Assembly (NCBI RefSeq): GCF_010365285.1 | Contig: NZ_CP048286.1 | Span: 1,350,001 to 1,414,000 of the forward strand | Source: Paenibacillus rhizovicinus | Lineage (GTDB): Bacteria; Bacillota; Bacilli; Paenibacillales; Paenibacillaceae | DNA length: 64,000 nt | Direction: 5' to 3' | In this document: positions 8,535 to 17,546 of the stretch, one piece after another | Layout: each line of letters begins with the position of its first letter | How positions within the stretch are numbered: position 1 is the first letter of the stretch | Position numbers and translations under genes: made by a program | Notes under the pieces: model-generated | The model's database searches: none | What the model was told of the DNA's origin: nothing | The model's input: the letters and a program-made list of their open reading frames with translations, nothing else

Positions 8535-9374
8535 TTAAACCAAGCCGGCTGCCTGGTATACCTTATCGTATCCCGCTTTGGAACGAGCCAGCAGCGTTGC
8601 GGCATCTGCCGCAGGCGCTTCCTTCGACAAGATCTCCTGCGTGACGGAGCCTCTGTACCCGATCGCGTTCAGCGCTTTCAGGAAACCCGCAAGATCGATC
8701 ACGCCTTCGCCCGGATAGATGCGTCCATTGTCGAGGACGTCTTCGACTGCCACGTTCGGCGCATCGTTGATATGCACGTGTACGATTTGATCCGGCGTCA
8801 GCGCTTCGATGTCCGCCAGCGTATGGCCGTTCGTGTACCAGTGGTAAGCATCGAACAGCAGGCCGACGTTCGGCTCGCCGATCGCGTCGATCCAGTCCAG
8901 CGTTTCGTGCATCGTCCATAGGAACGGATTCGCCCATGCCGTGCGCAGGTGATGCGGGCCGACGAATTCCAAGCCGAGACGAATGCCGTATGCGCCGAGG
9001 ATTTGCGCGCAAGTGCGCAGTCTGCGCGTTGCGAGCACCGTGAAATGGGCCGCTTTGTAATCCGTGGCCGGCAGGATGTACGTGCAGCAGTTGCGGCATC
9101 CAAGCGCGGCTGCGGCCGCGGCATCTTCGGCCAGCTTCGCCAGGCCGTCGCGGAATTTCTCTTCCGATGCGCGCCATTCCACGGACAAGCCGATGGAGCC
9201 GATCGTGACGCCGTTATCGGCGAGCAGCTTGCGTGCGCCTTCGAGGCCGTTGCGGTCGATTAGTCCTTTGGCATCGATGTCAACCGTTTGAAAGCCGTAT
9301 TCGGCAGCAAGCGCGATGAAACGCTCGTCGCTTCCGATTTCGCCGAGTCCGGCGCGGGAAAGTCCTTTAAGCAT
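8535..9374 (-). CDS. Sugar phosphate isomerase/epimerase (xylose-isomerase-like TIM barrel)
   Basis: A 279-residue AP-endonuclease-2-type TIM barrel, the family of IolE, IolI and related sugar and inositol epimerases. Metal-ligand candidates are the glutamate in LGLEFVG (near residue 135), FDAYHWY and HVHINDAP in the middle, and TQEIL near the C-terminus. The GGAGG site is 11 bp from the ATG. It follows the Gfo/Idh gene by 32 bp, so the two probably form a dehydrogenase plus isomerase pathway for one sugar or inositol. Confidence 0.88.
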   Translation of the reverse strand: MLKGLSRAGLGEIGSDERFIALAAEYGFQTVDIDAKGLIDRNGLEGARKLLADNGVTIGSIGLSVEWRASEEKFRDGLAKLAEDAAAAAALGCRNCCTYILPATDYKAAHFTVLATRRLRTCAQILGAYGIRLGLEFVGPHHLRTAWANPFLWTMHETLDWIDAIGEPNVGLLFDAYHWYTNGHTLADIEALTPDQIVHVHINDAPNVAVEDVLDNGRIYPGEGVIDLAGFLKALNAIGYRGSVTQEILSKEAPAADAATLLARSKAGYDKVYQAAGLV

Positions 9375-9406
9375 AATTAGTCAGCCTCCGTTTGTAAGGT
9401 TAGGGA

Positions 9407-10471
9407 TTACAAGTTCCAATCCAATATCACTTCATGGCCGGTACGGGACGATTCATAAATCGCATCCAGCACCAAATTGTTCGTAAAGCCAGTAAGCGCC
9501 GAGGTGATCGGCTGCTTGCCCGTCTTGATGCAATCCAGGAAATGACGGCTTAAGCGCAGACGCTCGTTCTCGTCGTTCTCCGGACGCGACAACGCCGTTT
9601 CCATCGGCTTGTCGAACTTCTCCGTCAGCAGCTTGCCAGTCGCGCCGCGGTAGCTGGCGCCGCCTTCCGTGCCCATGAGATGCACGAACGGCGTATTGTC
9701 CGTATCCATGTGGACGGCCCAGCTCACTTCAAGCGTCAGCGTGCTGCCGTCTTCCATTTTGATCATCGCCGTCGCCAGATCCTCGACATCGTAAATGCCG
9801 TCCCAATTCGGCTTGCCCCACGTGCCGATGCCTTTGCGCTTCGGACCGAATTCCGCATAGGTGGAACCGAAGACCGATACCGGTTTCGGATTGCCCATCA
9901 GGTAGAGGGCCAAGTCCAGCATATGTACGCCGATATCGATCAGCGGGCCGCCGCCGGATTGATCCATGCGCGTAAACCACGTGCCCCAGCCCGGAATGCC
10001 TTTGCGGCGGAACCAGCCTGTCTTGGCTGTATAAATTTTACCGAGCTCGCCCCGGTCGATCTGTTCTTTGATTTGCATCGGCACGGATTCCCAGCGCATT
10101 TGATGACCGACCATGACTACGCGATCGGACTTCTGGCTCGCTTTCAGAATTTGCTTGGCCGCTGCCGCGTTGATGCCCATCGGCTTCTCCAGCAGCACAT
10201 GCTTGCCTGCCTCGATGGCTTGAATAGCCAGCTCCGCGTGGAATTGATTCGGTACGCCGACGATAACCGCGTCTACGTTCGGACTTTGAATAAGCGCCTC
10301 AGGCGATTCAAGCACGGCTGGAATGCCATACTCGGCCGCGCGCTGCTCCGCCATCGGGAGATAAACGTCTGTAATCGCCGTAATTTCACAAAGGTCGCCC
10401 AGCTGTGAAAAATGCTTCGCGTGAACGCTTCCAATATTGCCCGCGCCGATGATACCGATCCGAATTGCCAT
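9407..10471 (-). CDS. Gfo/Idh/MocA-family NAD(P)-dependent oxidoreductase
   Basis: A 354-residue dehydrogenase: N-terminal Rossmann domain with GAGNIGS, and the family's EKP motif in HVLLEKPMG (near residue 97), then the alpha/beta substrate domain with GGGPLIDIGVHMLDLA containing the usual catalytic D/H pair. Substrates in the family are inositols, sugars and sugar acids. I chose the ATG at 10471 over one 13 codons upstream because GAGAGGAAG precedes it and MAIRIGIIGAG is the normal N-terminus. Divergent from an AraC regulator. Confidence 0.93.
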   Translation of the reverse strand: MAIRIGIIGAGNIGSVHAKHFSQLGDLCEITAITDVYLPMAEQRAAEYGIPAVLESPEALIQSPNVDAVIVGVPNQFHAELAIQAIEAGKHVLLEKPMGINAAAAKQILKASQKSDRVVMVGHQMRWESVPMQIKEQIDRGELGKIYTAKTGWFRRKGIPGWGTWFTRMDQSGGGPLIDIGVHMLDLALYLMGNPKPVSVFGSTYAEFGPKRKGIGTWGKPNWDGIYDVEDLATAMIKMEDGSTLTLEVSWAVHMDTDNTPFVHLMGTEGGASYRGATGKLLTEKFDKPMETALSRPENDENERLRLSRHFLDCIKTGKQPITSALTGFTNNLVLDAIYESSRTGHEVILDWNL

Positions 10472-10519
10472 TCCCCATCTTCCTCTCCGAATACCTATGC
10501 ATGATAACACACGCTACCG

Positions 10520-10546
10520 TTTCTATGATAGAATAATCCATAGAAA
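10520..10546. promoter_or_regulatory. Inverted repeat in the Gfo-Idh/AraC divergent promoter
   Basis: TTTCTATG (10520-10527) and CATAGAAA (10539-10546) are perfect complements separated by 11 bp. The site lies in the 131-bp divergent region, so it is a candidate operator for one or both genes. Confidence 0.45.
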
Positions 10547-10602
10547 AAAGCTTGTCTCATATTTCGATAAACGTCCCATTTCTTCGGAGGACCGTATTTG
10601 CC

Positions 10603-11472
10603 ATGACCCATTTTCCCGACTATTTGAAGACGTATCCGAACGTCGATACGACGTTCCCCTTTCATATCGGCATTCATTCGCTGGGCCGCGGCTTCCGGGC
10701 GCATCGGCATGACTTTCTGGAGCTGTCCTACGTGATCGAAGGCCGCGGCTCCGAGGTCGTCAACAATGTCAGGCACGAAATGGTGCCGGGCACGTTCACG
10801 TTCGTGCAGCCCTATCAGGTCCACGAGTTGTTCACGGAACCGGGCAGCACCCTGCTGCTGTACAACTGCATGTTCAGCATGGATCTGCTCATGGACGCCG
10901 GCGGCCATGGCGACGGATTGGCGGAGCTGATCGAACCGAGCTCGCTCCCGCCCTACACGACGTTTACCGGCGGCATGGCGGAACGGACCCGCTTCCTCAT
11001 CGACGATATGATGCGGGAGTACGAGGGCAGCGAGCCCTGGCGGCTGACCCTGCTGCAAGCCCGATTGAAGGAACTGCTGGTTTGCTTTGACCGCGAACGC
11101 AGGAAGCATCTGCCCGCAGAAGCGGCCCCGGCGCACGCAGCAAAGCCGCACGCTTCCGTCTGGCCGATCATCCACCATATCCATCGCAATTATCAGGAAG
11201 ACGTCACGCTTACGCAGCTGTCGGATCGATTCGGCATGAGCGCGTCGCGGATCAGCGAAGTGATCAAAGAAAAGACCGGGCAGACGTTCGTCCATTTCCT
11301 GCAGGATCTTCGGCTGCGGCATGCCAGCTCGCTTCTGATCTCCACGGACTTCAGCGTCGTGGAAGTCGCGCTCGAGGTCGGGTTCGGCTCTTACAAAACG
11401 TTCGCCAAAATCTTCCGGGAACGCAAGGGCATGGCGCCCCTGGCCTATCGCAAAGCGAAAAGACCTGTCTGA
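10603..11472 (+). CDS. AraC-family transcriptional regulator
   Basis: About 289 residues. The N-terminal cupin-type ligand domain (RAHRHDFLELSYVIEG) is followed by a C-terminal pair of helix-turn-helix motifs (LSDRFGMSASRISEVIKE and VVEVALEVGFGSYKTFAKIFRE). Start chosen at the ATG at 10603, which has GGAGGA 11 bp upstream, rather than 17 codons earlier. It is divergent from the Gfo/Idh-isomerase pair and is its likely activator. Confidence 0.93.
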   Translation: MTHFPDYLKTYPNVDTTFPFHIGIHSLGRGFRAHRHDFLELSYVIEGRGSEVVNNVRHEMVPGTFTFVQPYQVHELFTEPGSTLLLYNCMFSMDLLMDAGGHGDGLAELIEPSSLPPYTTFTGGMAERTRFLIDDMMREYEGSEPWRLTLLQARLKELLVCFDRERRKHLPAEAAPAHAAKPHASVWPIIHHIHRNYQEDVTLTQLSDRFGMSASRISEVIKEKTGQTFVHFLQDLRLRHASSLLISTDFSVVEVALEVGFGSYKTFAKIFRERKGMAPLAYRKAKRPV

Positions 11473-11491
11473 GCGTTCAGACAGGTCTTTT
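11458..11491 (+). terminator. Terminator overlapping the AraC stop codon
   Basis: A perfect 15-bp stem (AAAAGACCTGTCTGA and its complement) with a 4-nt loop and a TTTT end. The TGA stop at 11470-11472 is inside the left arm. It can serve both strands. Confidence 0.92.
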
Positions 11492-11506
11492 GTTGTGAGT
11501 AGGGTT

Positions 11507-11550
11507 CGAATAGAGATCGAATAGAGATCGAATAAGATTCCAATAGAGCC
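11507..11550. repeat. 11-bp tandem repeat
   Basis: Units CGAATAGAGAT at 11507 and 11518, then diverged copies at 11529 and 11540, so the period is 11 bp. It lies between convergent genes. Confidence 0.8.
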
Positions 11551-11582
11551 GGAGCAAATTCCGCCTCGATTACACGATATTC

Positions 11583-12461
11583 TTACACGCGGTGCAGCTT
11601 CCGCCCCTTCTCTTCCTTGACCGACCGCCACAGATGCCGCCATTCTTCGGGATCGGTCAGCACGCTGGCCGGATCCGAGACGCTGCGAACGGGAAAGGAC
11701 GGCTGGAACGAACGGCCGGAATTCGCGCCCGTCTTGTGATAGCGCAAGTCGATGGACCAGCGCACGATGTCCGATCGGTTGCCGATGCCGCGATGCGGCG
11801 TATATTTGTTCATGATGACCAGGCTGCCTTTCGTGCATGACGCAAGCACGGGATTCACTTCCGGAAGCTTATCGGGATCGATCATCGTCCCGCCTTCCGC
11901 CCGGTGGTTCAAGTAGCCTTGCTTGAACACGCGCGGCATCACTTCCATGCAGCCGGTTTCCGCCGTCGCATCGACAAGCGGCATCCAGAACGTAATGATT
12001 TCGGATGCCCCGGAATCCGGCGTCGTTACGGCGCAGTCCTGATGCCAAGGCACGTTTTGAAAATAGTCCGGCTCGTCGCCCGTGTACTTGGACGGCATCT
12101 TCGCGCGCAAATGCTGGATCGGATTGCAGCTCAGCTCGCTGCCCAGCAGGCATTCCACCACGTCGAGCAGCTTCTCGCTGCCCAGATGGCGGAACATCGC
12201 TTCGCCCAAATAATCTTGAATATCGAGCCGTTTGCCGATTTCCCGGCAATCCCGATACAAGCTCGCATACCGTTTCTCGAACGGCTCCTCCTCGTAAAGC
12301 GCTTTCAACTTGCCTTCTGCGTAAAGCCTGCGAGCCCGATCGTCGATCTCCCGTTCCAGTTCGTCGATGACCGGCTGCAAATCATTGGCGCTCAGCACGT
12401 CCGGCACGATCAGGTACCCTTCCGTTTGATACGAAATGATTTGTTCCGTCGTTAATCGCAT
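11583..12461 (-). CDS. Phytanoyl-CoA dioxygenase-family protein
   Basis: About 292 residues of the PhyH family of Fe(II)/2-oxoglutarate-dependent oxygenases. The metal-ligand pattern HQD (VPWHQDCAV) and a later histidine in YTPHRG with RWSIDLRY fit the double-stranded beta-helix core. The N-terminal YQTEGYLIVPDVLS is characteristic. The start at 12461 has a GGAGGT site. An ATG 23 codons upstream lacks one. Substrate unknown. It is a single gene convergent with the AraC gene. Confidence 0.88.
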   Translation of the reverse strand: MRLTTEQIISYQTEGYLIVPDVLSANDLQPVIDELEREIDDRARRLYAEGKLKALYEEEPFEKRYASLYRDCREIGKRLDIQDYLGEAMFRHLGSEKLLDVVECLLGSELSCNPIQHLRAKMPSKYTGDEPDYFQNVPWHQDCAVTTPDSGASEIITFWMPLVDATAETGCMEVMPRVFKQGYLNHRAEGGTMIDPDKLPEVNPVLASCTKGSLVIMNKYTPHRGIGNRSDIVRWSIDLRYHKTGANSGRSFQPSFPVRSVSDPASVLTDPEEWRHLWRSVKEEKGRKLHRV

Positions 12462-12664
12462 CCGCTTACCTCCATGGCATACGTTTGGTCTTGCCGATTC
12501 ATCCTCTATCATAACAGCGGCTTGCCGCAACTTGAAGAAGCAATTTCCAAGGAGCTTCAGCTGCCGTTCAACTGCCGTTCATGTCCCGTTCATAATGCCG
12601 GCATATCCTACTTGATAAACGGATAGCGTTAAGACTGATCCGAATGAACAGGAAGGTGTCGTGC

Positions 12665-13522
12665 ATGGATAACCAACAAACGTATACGACCGATTACGTC
12701 ACATCGAAAGACGGGACAAAGATCGGCTACCGACGGCAAGGACGCGGTCCGGGCCTTGTCATCTTGCATGGCGGCATGCAAGCCGCTCAGAACTTTACGG
12801 GACTCGCAGCGGAGCTTGCGAACGAATTCACGCTCTATATCCCCGACCGGCGCGGACGCGGTTTAAGCGGTCCGTGCGGCGAGAACTACGGCCTGCAGAA
12901 GGAATGCGAAGATCTTGAAGCGCTGCTCGTCAAGACCGGGGCGTGTTATGTATTCGGACTGAGCTCTGGAGCGGTCATCGCCCTGTACGGGACGCTCCAC
13001 CTGCCGGCGATCCGGAAAGCGGCGCTCTACGAGCCTCCCTTCGAGGCAGGCCCGGTCTTAAATACGTTTATTCAGCGCTATGAACGCGAAATAGCCGATG
13101 GCAAAATCGCTTCGGCTCTCATTACGGTCCTTAAAGGTCTTAGCCTGTCTCCCCTGTTGAACGCGATACCCCGCTTCCTGCTGCAGCCGCTGTTTAACCT
13201 CTCCATGCTTCGCGACGGCAAGGGCAAGCAGGACGACGTGCCGCTGAAGGCGCTCGTTCCAACGTTTCATTATGACAATGTGCTGGTACAAGAAACGGAA
13301 GGGACGCTAGCGTCGTATGCGAATGTTCGGACCAAAATATTATTGATGGGCGGAGGCAAGAGTCCGGCCTTCTTAATCAGCGTGCTCCGCAAGCTGGCCG
13401 AAGTCCTGCCCCGCGCCCGGTCGATCGATTTCCCCAGCCTGGATCATTCCGGCCCCGATGATGGCGGAAAACCGGCAATGGTCGCCGCCCAACTGCGTCG
13501 TTTCTTCCATGAGTCCGATTGA
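12665..13522 (+). CDS. Alpha/beta hydrolase
   Basis: About 285 residues with the alpha/beta-hydrolase fold. The N-terminal GYRRQGRGPGLVILHGG gives the HG oxyanion loop, GLSSGA near residue 103 is the nucleophile elbow, and LDHSGPD near the C-terminus supplies the histidine. The GGAAGGTG site decides the start at 12665, seven codons inside a longer open frame. The substrate cannot be told; esterase or lactonase activity is typical. Confidence 0.87.
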   Translation: MDNQQTYTTDYVTSKDGTKIGYRRQGRGPGLVILHGGMQAAQNFTGLAAELANEFTLYIPDRRGRGLSGPCGENYGLQKECEDLEALLVKTGACYVFGLSSGAVIALYGTLHLPAIRKAALYEPPFEAGPVLNTFIQRYEREIADGKIASALITVLKGLSLSPLLNAIPRFLLQPLFNLSMLRDGKGKQDDVPLKALVPTFHYDNVLVQETEGTLASYANVRTKILLMGGGKSPAFLISVLRKLAEVLPRARSIDFPSLDHSGPDDGGKPAMVAAQLRRFFHESD

Positions 13523-13601
13523 GCGGAACGAAACGATATCGTGCAGAACATCCACGCGAGAAGCGATCTTCATCGCAAACTGCTGTCCATATCGTTCTCC
13601 G

Positions 13602-13964
13602 TCATCCGAGGATCCGGCCGAGCCGATTGCGGTTATGCAGAACCGGCCCGCCGCTATCTTGCCGCTGCGCGATCTCGTGCAGCCGTCCCGTCAGCTCCGC
13701 GAACCATTCCGTATCCCTCGTCGAGAGAGCCAGTTCTATGAAATCGAGGATTGGCTCCTCGTAATCCAACACCTGCAGCGTCGGTTGTTCTTTCAGCCAG
13801 CTGCTTAATACGGCAACCGTAGTGCCGACCGCCGCATCATGATCCGATTGAACGACATACACGCTCGCAATATTCTGCTTCTCGTTCAGCGATGTAATAA
13901 AGCCTTGAATAAGTTCTCCGTCTTTCGTCCTGCCTTGTACCCAATCACTGATCGCAAAGCTCAT
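13602..13964 (-). CDS. IDEAL-domain-like small protein
   Basis: About 120 residues. The C-terminal third (EPILDFIELALSTRDTEWFAELTG) resembles the short IDEAL domain of Bacillus proteins such as YpiB, which has an I/L-D-x-A-L-x-x-x-D pattern. The N-terminal half looks like a small beta domain (WVQGRTKDGELIQGFI). The ATG at 13964 follows GGGTGGTG by six bases. The gene has a full-consensus sigma-A promoter and two operators upstream. Function unknown; the domain call is by pattern. Confidence 0.65.
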   Translation of the reverse strand: MSFAISDWVQGRTKDGELIQGFITSLNEKQNIASVYVVQSDHDAAVGTTVAVLSSWLKEQPTLQVLDYEEPILDFIELALSTRDTEWFAELTGRLHEIAQRQDSGGPVLHNRNRLGRILG

Positions 13965-14008
13965 CGTCAGCACCACCCGTCATTCGTATTTGTATGTCAC
14001 CCCCCATA

Positions 14009-14031
14009 ACTGTAATCACTTATGTTACAGT
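14009..14031. promoter_or_regulatory. Operator copy 1 (ACTGTAA-N9-TTACAGT)
   Basis: A perfect 7-bp inverted repeat with a 9-bp spacer. It is embedded in longer flanking symmetry (CCCATA...TATGGG). It lies in the 5' leader of the IDEAL-like gene. Confidence 0.7.
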
Positions 14032-14096
14032 ATGGGCGAGAAAAGAGGACGCTGCTTGAGCTGCTGCCCGATTAGCCGTCCTGCTGTTTCTTCGTT

Positions 14097-14119
14097 ACTG
14101 TAATTATATGAGTTACAGT
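14097..14119. promoter_or_regulatory. Operator copy 2 (ACTGTAA-N9-TTACAGT)
   Basis: The same half-sites and spacer as the copy at 14009, 88 bp away. It overlaps the -10 element and spacer of the minus-strand promoter at 14103-14131, so a bound protein would block transcription. Confidence 0.72.
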
Positions 14120-14131
14120 TAAAAATGTCAA
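14103..14131 (-). promoter_or_regulatory. Full-consensus sigma-A promoter
   Basis: On the minus strand TTGACA (14131-14126), 17 bp, then TATAAT (14108-14103). All twelve consensus bases match. It points at the IDEAL-like gene, giving a leader of about 130 nt. Confidence 0.85.
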
Positions 14132-14253
14132 GCAACTAACTTAAATTAAGTGAAATTATGGGCAGCAGCTTCGCCTCAATCTTCGCGATGTGCTGTGCCG
14201 TGCTGTGCCCCGCCTTGCAGGGCTCTTCGCTGCTCTGCCGCGCCCTGTTCAAC

Positions 14254-16302
14254 CTAAACCCGCGCCACGTCAACGCGGCCCGAGAAGAACGTTGCCCCCT
14301 GCCCCATGTCCGCTACGCGATCGGGGGTAAGCGCGTTAACGACGGCCTTGCTGTCCGCGCCGTCGGCCCATAAGCCTTGGCTGACGACGACGCCAGGCAG
14401 CACGTCTTCGCCGACGACGGCCGTTAATTCGCACTCTCCGCGATCGTTCCACACTTTCACCGCATCGCCTTGCTGGATGCCAAGCCCGGCTGCGTCGGCG
14501 GCGTTCATGTACAGCTTCGGCATTTTCTCCATCGCGGCGTGTTTCTCGTTGTGGGCGAAGGTGGAATTAAGGAAATTGTGATTCACCGTCGGTATGAACA
14601 GGAACGGATACGGTCCGTCGTCCGGCAGCGGAATGTAGGTCGGCAGCGGCGGGAAGCCTTGCCGTTCCATGGCGGCGGAATACAGCTCGATACGTCCGCT
14701 CGGCGTGCGAAGCTTGCCCGGCAGGATCGGCTTGACGTTCGCTTTGACGAACTGCTTCTCCTGCAGCAGCGCGCCGGTAATGCCCGCCAGATTGGGGTTG
14801 TTCGGATTGTTCAACGCCTGATCGATCATGGCGAGATCGCTGTCCCGCAGCGCTTCATCCTCGTACCCCATCGCCTGGGCCAGCAGCCGGAACACCTCGG
14901 TGTTCGATTTGCTTTCGCCATACGGCGCGACAACCGGTTCTTGGATTTGAATAAAATGATGCCAGTACGACGAGTAGACGTCCGTGTTCTCGAAGGCGGA
15001 CGTAGCCGGGAGCACGATATCCGCATACTTGGCCGTCTCCGTCATGAAGAGCTCATGCACCACGGTGAACAAATCCTCGCGGGCCAGCCCCTCTCTCACT
15101 TTGCCCGCATGCGGCGCGACGACGGCAGGGTTCGCATTATAGACATAGAGCGAATAGATCGGCTGCTCCAATTCAAGCAGCGCGCTGCCGATCAGATTCA
15201 TATTGATGTCGCGCGGGCGATTCCATTCCTTCGGCTTCAGACTCGGCTGCTCCAAGGCGATCCGGTTCATTGCCAAATGTCCGCCGTTCCCTTTGATCGC
15301 GCCGCCGCCTTTCTTCAACCACTGGCCCGTGAGTCCCGGCAGGCAGGCAATCGTCCTCGTCGTCATCCCGCCGTTATCGTGATGCTGCGGTCCGTTGCCG
15401 ATCCGGATGAACGCGGCTCCATCACACTCCCCGTACATGCGGGCAAGCGTGACGATATCTTCGGCGGGTACGCCCGTAATCGAGGCCACGGCCTCCGGCG
15501 TGTAGGCTTTGACATGCTCACGCAGCTCCGTATGACCGATCGTGTATTGTTCCATGAACGCCTCGTCTACCATGTTCTCGGCGAACAGAACATGCATGAG
15601 ACCAAGCGCGAGCGCTGCGTCCGTGCCCGGGTTGACCGGAACGAACCAATCCGCCCATTTGGCCGTCCGATTGCGGTGCACGTCGATGACGACGACCTTC
15701 GCGCCGTTCTTGCGCGCTTTCTCCGCAAGCGTGACCTGATGCATGTTCGTGCTGACCGCGTTCACGCCCCACATGATGATGAGCTTCGCATGAACCGTGT
15801 CTTCGGGATCGACTCCGAAGCTGCCGCCCATCGTGTAGCCGTAACCGACAGAACCTGCCGCCTCGCAGATCGAATAGATTAACTTGCTGGCATTCATCCG
15901 GTTGAAGAACCGCCGTCCCATGCCCTCCGTATTAATGCGGCCCATGTTACCGTAGAAGCTGTACGGAAGAATCGCCTCCGGTCCTTCCGCTGCGATCAGC
16001 GTCTTCCAGCGGGAAGCGATCGTTTGAACGGCTTCTTCCCAGCTGATTCGTTGGAATTGGCCGCTCCCCTTCGGCCCGACCCGCTTAAGCGGATATTGCA
16101 GCCGCTTCTCGTCGTAGATTCGGGCCGTCATGTTCCGTACTTTATTGCAAATCGCCCCTTGCGTGACGGGGTGCGAAGGATCGCCTTCGATTTTGACGAT
16201 AACGCCGTCTTGCTTATGAACGAGAAGTCCGCACTGATCGGGACAATCCAAAGAGCAAACGGATGGAAAAACGCCGTCCGCCTGTTCGATATAGCTGCTC
16301 AT
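14254..16302 (-). CDS. Molybdopterin-dependent oxidoreductase (DMSO reductase family)
   Basis: About 682 residues. The N-terminal CSLDCPDQC plus a fourth cysteine in GAICNKV is the 4Fe-4S motif. The molybdopterin guanine dinucleotide-binding domains follow, with WGVNAVSTNMH, GNGPQHHDNGG and a C-terminal beta-barrel (NHNFLNSTFAHNEK, QQGDAVKVWNDRGE). No Tat signal, so cytoplasmic. The start at 16302 has GGGAGGAG; 49 upstream codons of open frame are discarded. No electron-transfer subunit or chaperone gene is next to it. Formate dehydrogenase-like or other substrate; not decidable. Confidence 0.9.
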   Translation of the reverse strand: MSSYIEQADGVFPSVCSLDCPDQCGLLVHKQDGVIVKIEGDPSHPVTQGAICNKVRNMTARIYDEKRLQYPLKRVGPKGSGQFQRISWEEAVQTIASRWKTLIAAEGPEAILPYSFYGNMGRINTEGMGRRFFNRMNASKLIYSICEAAGSVGYGYTMGGSFGVDPEDTVHAKLIIMWGVNAVSTNMHQVTLAEKARKNGAKVVVIDVHRNRTAKWADWFVPVNPGTDAALALGLMHVLFAENMVDEAFMEQYTIGHTELREHVKAYTPEAVASITGVPAEDIVTLARMYGECDGAAFIRIGNGPQHHDNGGMTTRTIACLPGLTGQWLKKGGGAIKGNGGHLAMNRIALEQPSLKPKEWNRPRDINMNLIGSALLELEQPIYSLYVYNANPAVVAPHAGKVREGLAREDLFTVVHELFMTETAKYADIVLPATSAFENTDVYSSYWHHFIQIQEPVVAPYGESKSNTEVFRLLAQAMGYEDEALRDSDLAMIDQALNNPNNPNLAGITGALLQEKQFVKANVKPILPGKLRTPSGRIELYSAAMERQGFPPLPTYIPLPDDGPYPFLFIPTVNHNFLNSTFAHNEKHAAMEKMPKLYMNAADAAGLGIQQGDAVKVWNDRGECELTAVVGEDVLPGVVVSQGLWADGADSKAVVNALTPDRVADMGQGATFFSGRVDVARV

Positions 16303-16429
16303 GCCGTCTCTCCTCCCAATACATTGATTCCAGTAGGTTAAGTATACTAGCCGCCGCGCTCTACGACAAACCAACAGCTTGGCGGAAGCGTCGCGCCAAC
16401 ACAATAGCGCATGCCGTCCTCGCAGCATG

Positions 16430-16464
16430 CAAAAAAGCCTGCCGGCCATGATGACCGACAGACT
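16430..16464 (-). terminator. Terminator of the aldo/keto reductase gene
   Basis: On the minus strand a 12-bp stem with three G-U pairs (AGTCTGTCGGTC / GGCCGGCAGGCT) and a 5-nt loop, ending in TTTTTTG. Confidence 0.82.
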
Positions 16465-16494
16465 TTGCGCGTTATGCCTCTTGATCTCTCGGCA

Positions 16495-17478
16495 TTACCG
16501 CTCGCCTGTTTCCAGGAATCGCATTTGCTCCGGCGTGAGCGTTAAATCGCCCGCCGCGCAGCTTTCGCGCATGTATTCCGGCTTCGTCGCCCCGATGATC
16601 GGATAGACCGGGAACGGGTGCGACGTTAGATACGCCAGCGCGACCGCGGAGCTCGCTGCGCCAAGTTCGGCGGCAAGCGCCTGCACGCGGTCCAGCCGGT
16701 CAAAACTGGCTTCGTTGAAATACTGCCGCGAGACTGCCGCGGCGCTGCCCTGAATACCTGCTTCGCGTCCGCGCGCGTACCGGCCGCTGAAGAAGCCGTT
16801 TGCCTGCGATGAGAACGGAATGACGGCCATTCCCGTCTCTTCGTAATAACGCTTGTCCGCCTCCGACATTACGACGAGCGTCGGATCCCCGATGGAGCCG
16901 GGATTAAGGACGGCAAAGTTCCAGAGCGGCTGGCTGGCAACGAACGGCGTGCGTCCATGCGCGCTCGCGTACGCGTTCGCTTCCCGAATCCGCTCGACCG
17001 TCCAGTTGGAGCAGCCGATGCTGCGGATTTTACCGGCCTTGACCAGCTCGCCCAGCGTATCCATAATGCCCGATACGGGCTTTGATGGATCGTCCCGATG
17101 CAGCCAGTACAAATCAATGTAATCGGTCTGAAGCTGAAGCAGGCTCCGCTCGACGTCCGCGATTATATCTTCCCGGCCGATTCTGCTGATCTGCATCGTC
17201 GACAGCTCGGGATGCGCGCCTTTGGTCGCGATGAGGAGCTTCGAGCGATTGCCGCGCGCCTTCAGCCATTTGCCGAGCCTGATTTCCGTCAGGCTGCGGC
17301 CTTGGTTCAGCCAGTCGTCGTAGACGAGCGCCGTATCGATGAAATTGCCTCCCCGTTCCACATACATGTCAAACAGTCGATAAGCGGCCTCTTCCGTCAT
17401 GCTGCCGCCGAACCCGGCCGTCCCCATAACGATGACGGCCGCGTTCAAATCGGTTCCCGGTATAGTTCGATATCTCAT
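16495..17478 (-). CDS. Aldo/keto reductase
   Basis: A 327-residue TIM-barrel NADPH-dependent reductase. The catalytic tetrad is visible as D and Y in FIDTALVYDDW, K in LIATKGAH and H in IDLYWLHRDD. SIGCSNWTVERI and the late PIIGATKPEYM complete the family pattern. A GGAGGG site supports the ATG. It is upstream of the molybdoenzyme but a terminator separates them. Confidence 0.93.
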   Translation of the reverse strand: MRYRTIPGTDLNAAVIVMGTAGFGGSMTEEAAYRLFDMYVERGGNFIDTALVYDDWLNQGRSLTEIRLGKWLKARGNRSKLLIATKGAHPELSTMQISRIGREDIIADVERSLLQLQTDYIDLYWLHRDDPSKPVSGIMDTLGELVKAGKIRSIGCSNWTVERIREANAYASAHGRTPFVASQPLWNFAVLNPGSIGDPTLVVMSEADKRYYEETGMAVIPFSSQANGFFSGRYARGREAGIQGSAAAVSRQYFNEASFDRLDRVQALAAELGAASSAVALAYLTSHPFPVYPIIGATKPEYMRESCAAGDLTLTPEQMRFLETGER

Positions 17479-17546
17479 TGGGCGATCCCTCCGCGATTCG
17501 AGTATGGCTGCGATTCATGATCCGTCCATGCTTACCGTCTCAGCCG

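Noticed and set aside
14470..15882. 470-codon plus-strand open frame
   Set aside because: Antisense to the molybdoenzyme gene, no motif.
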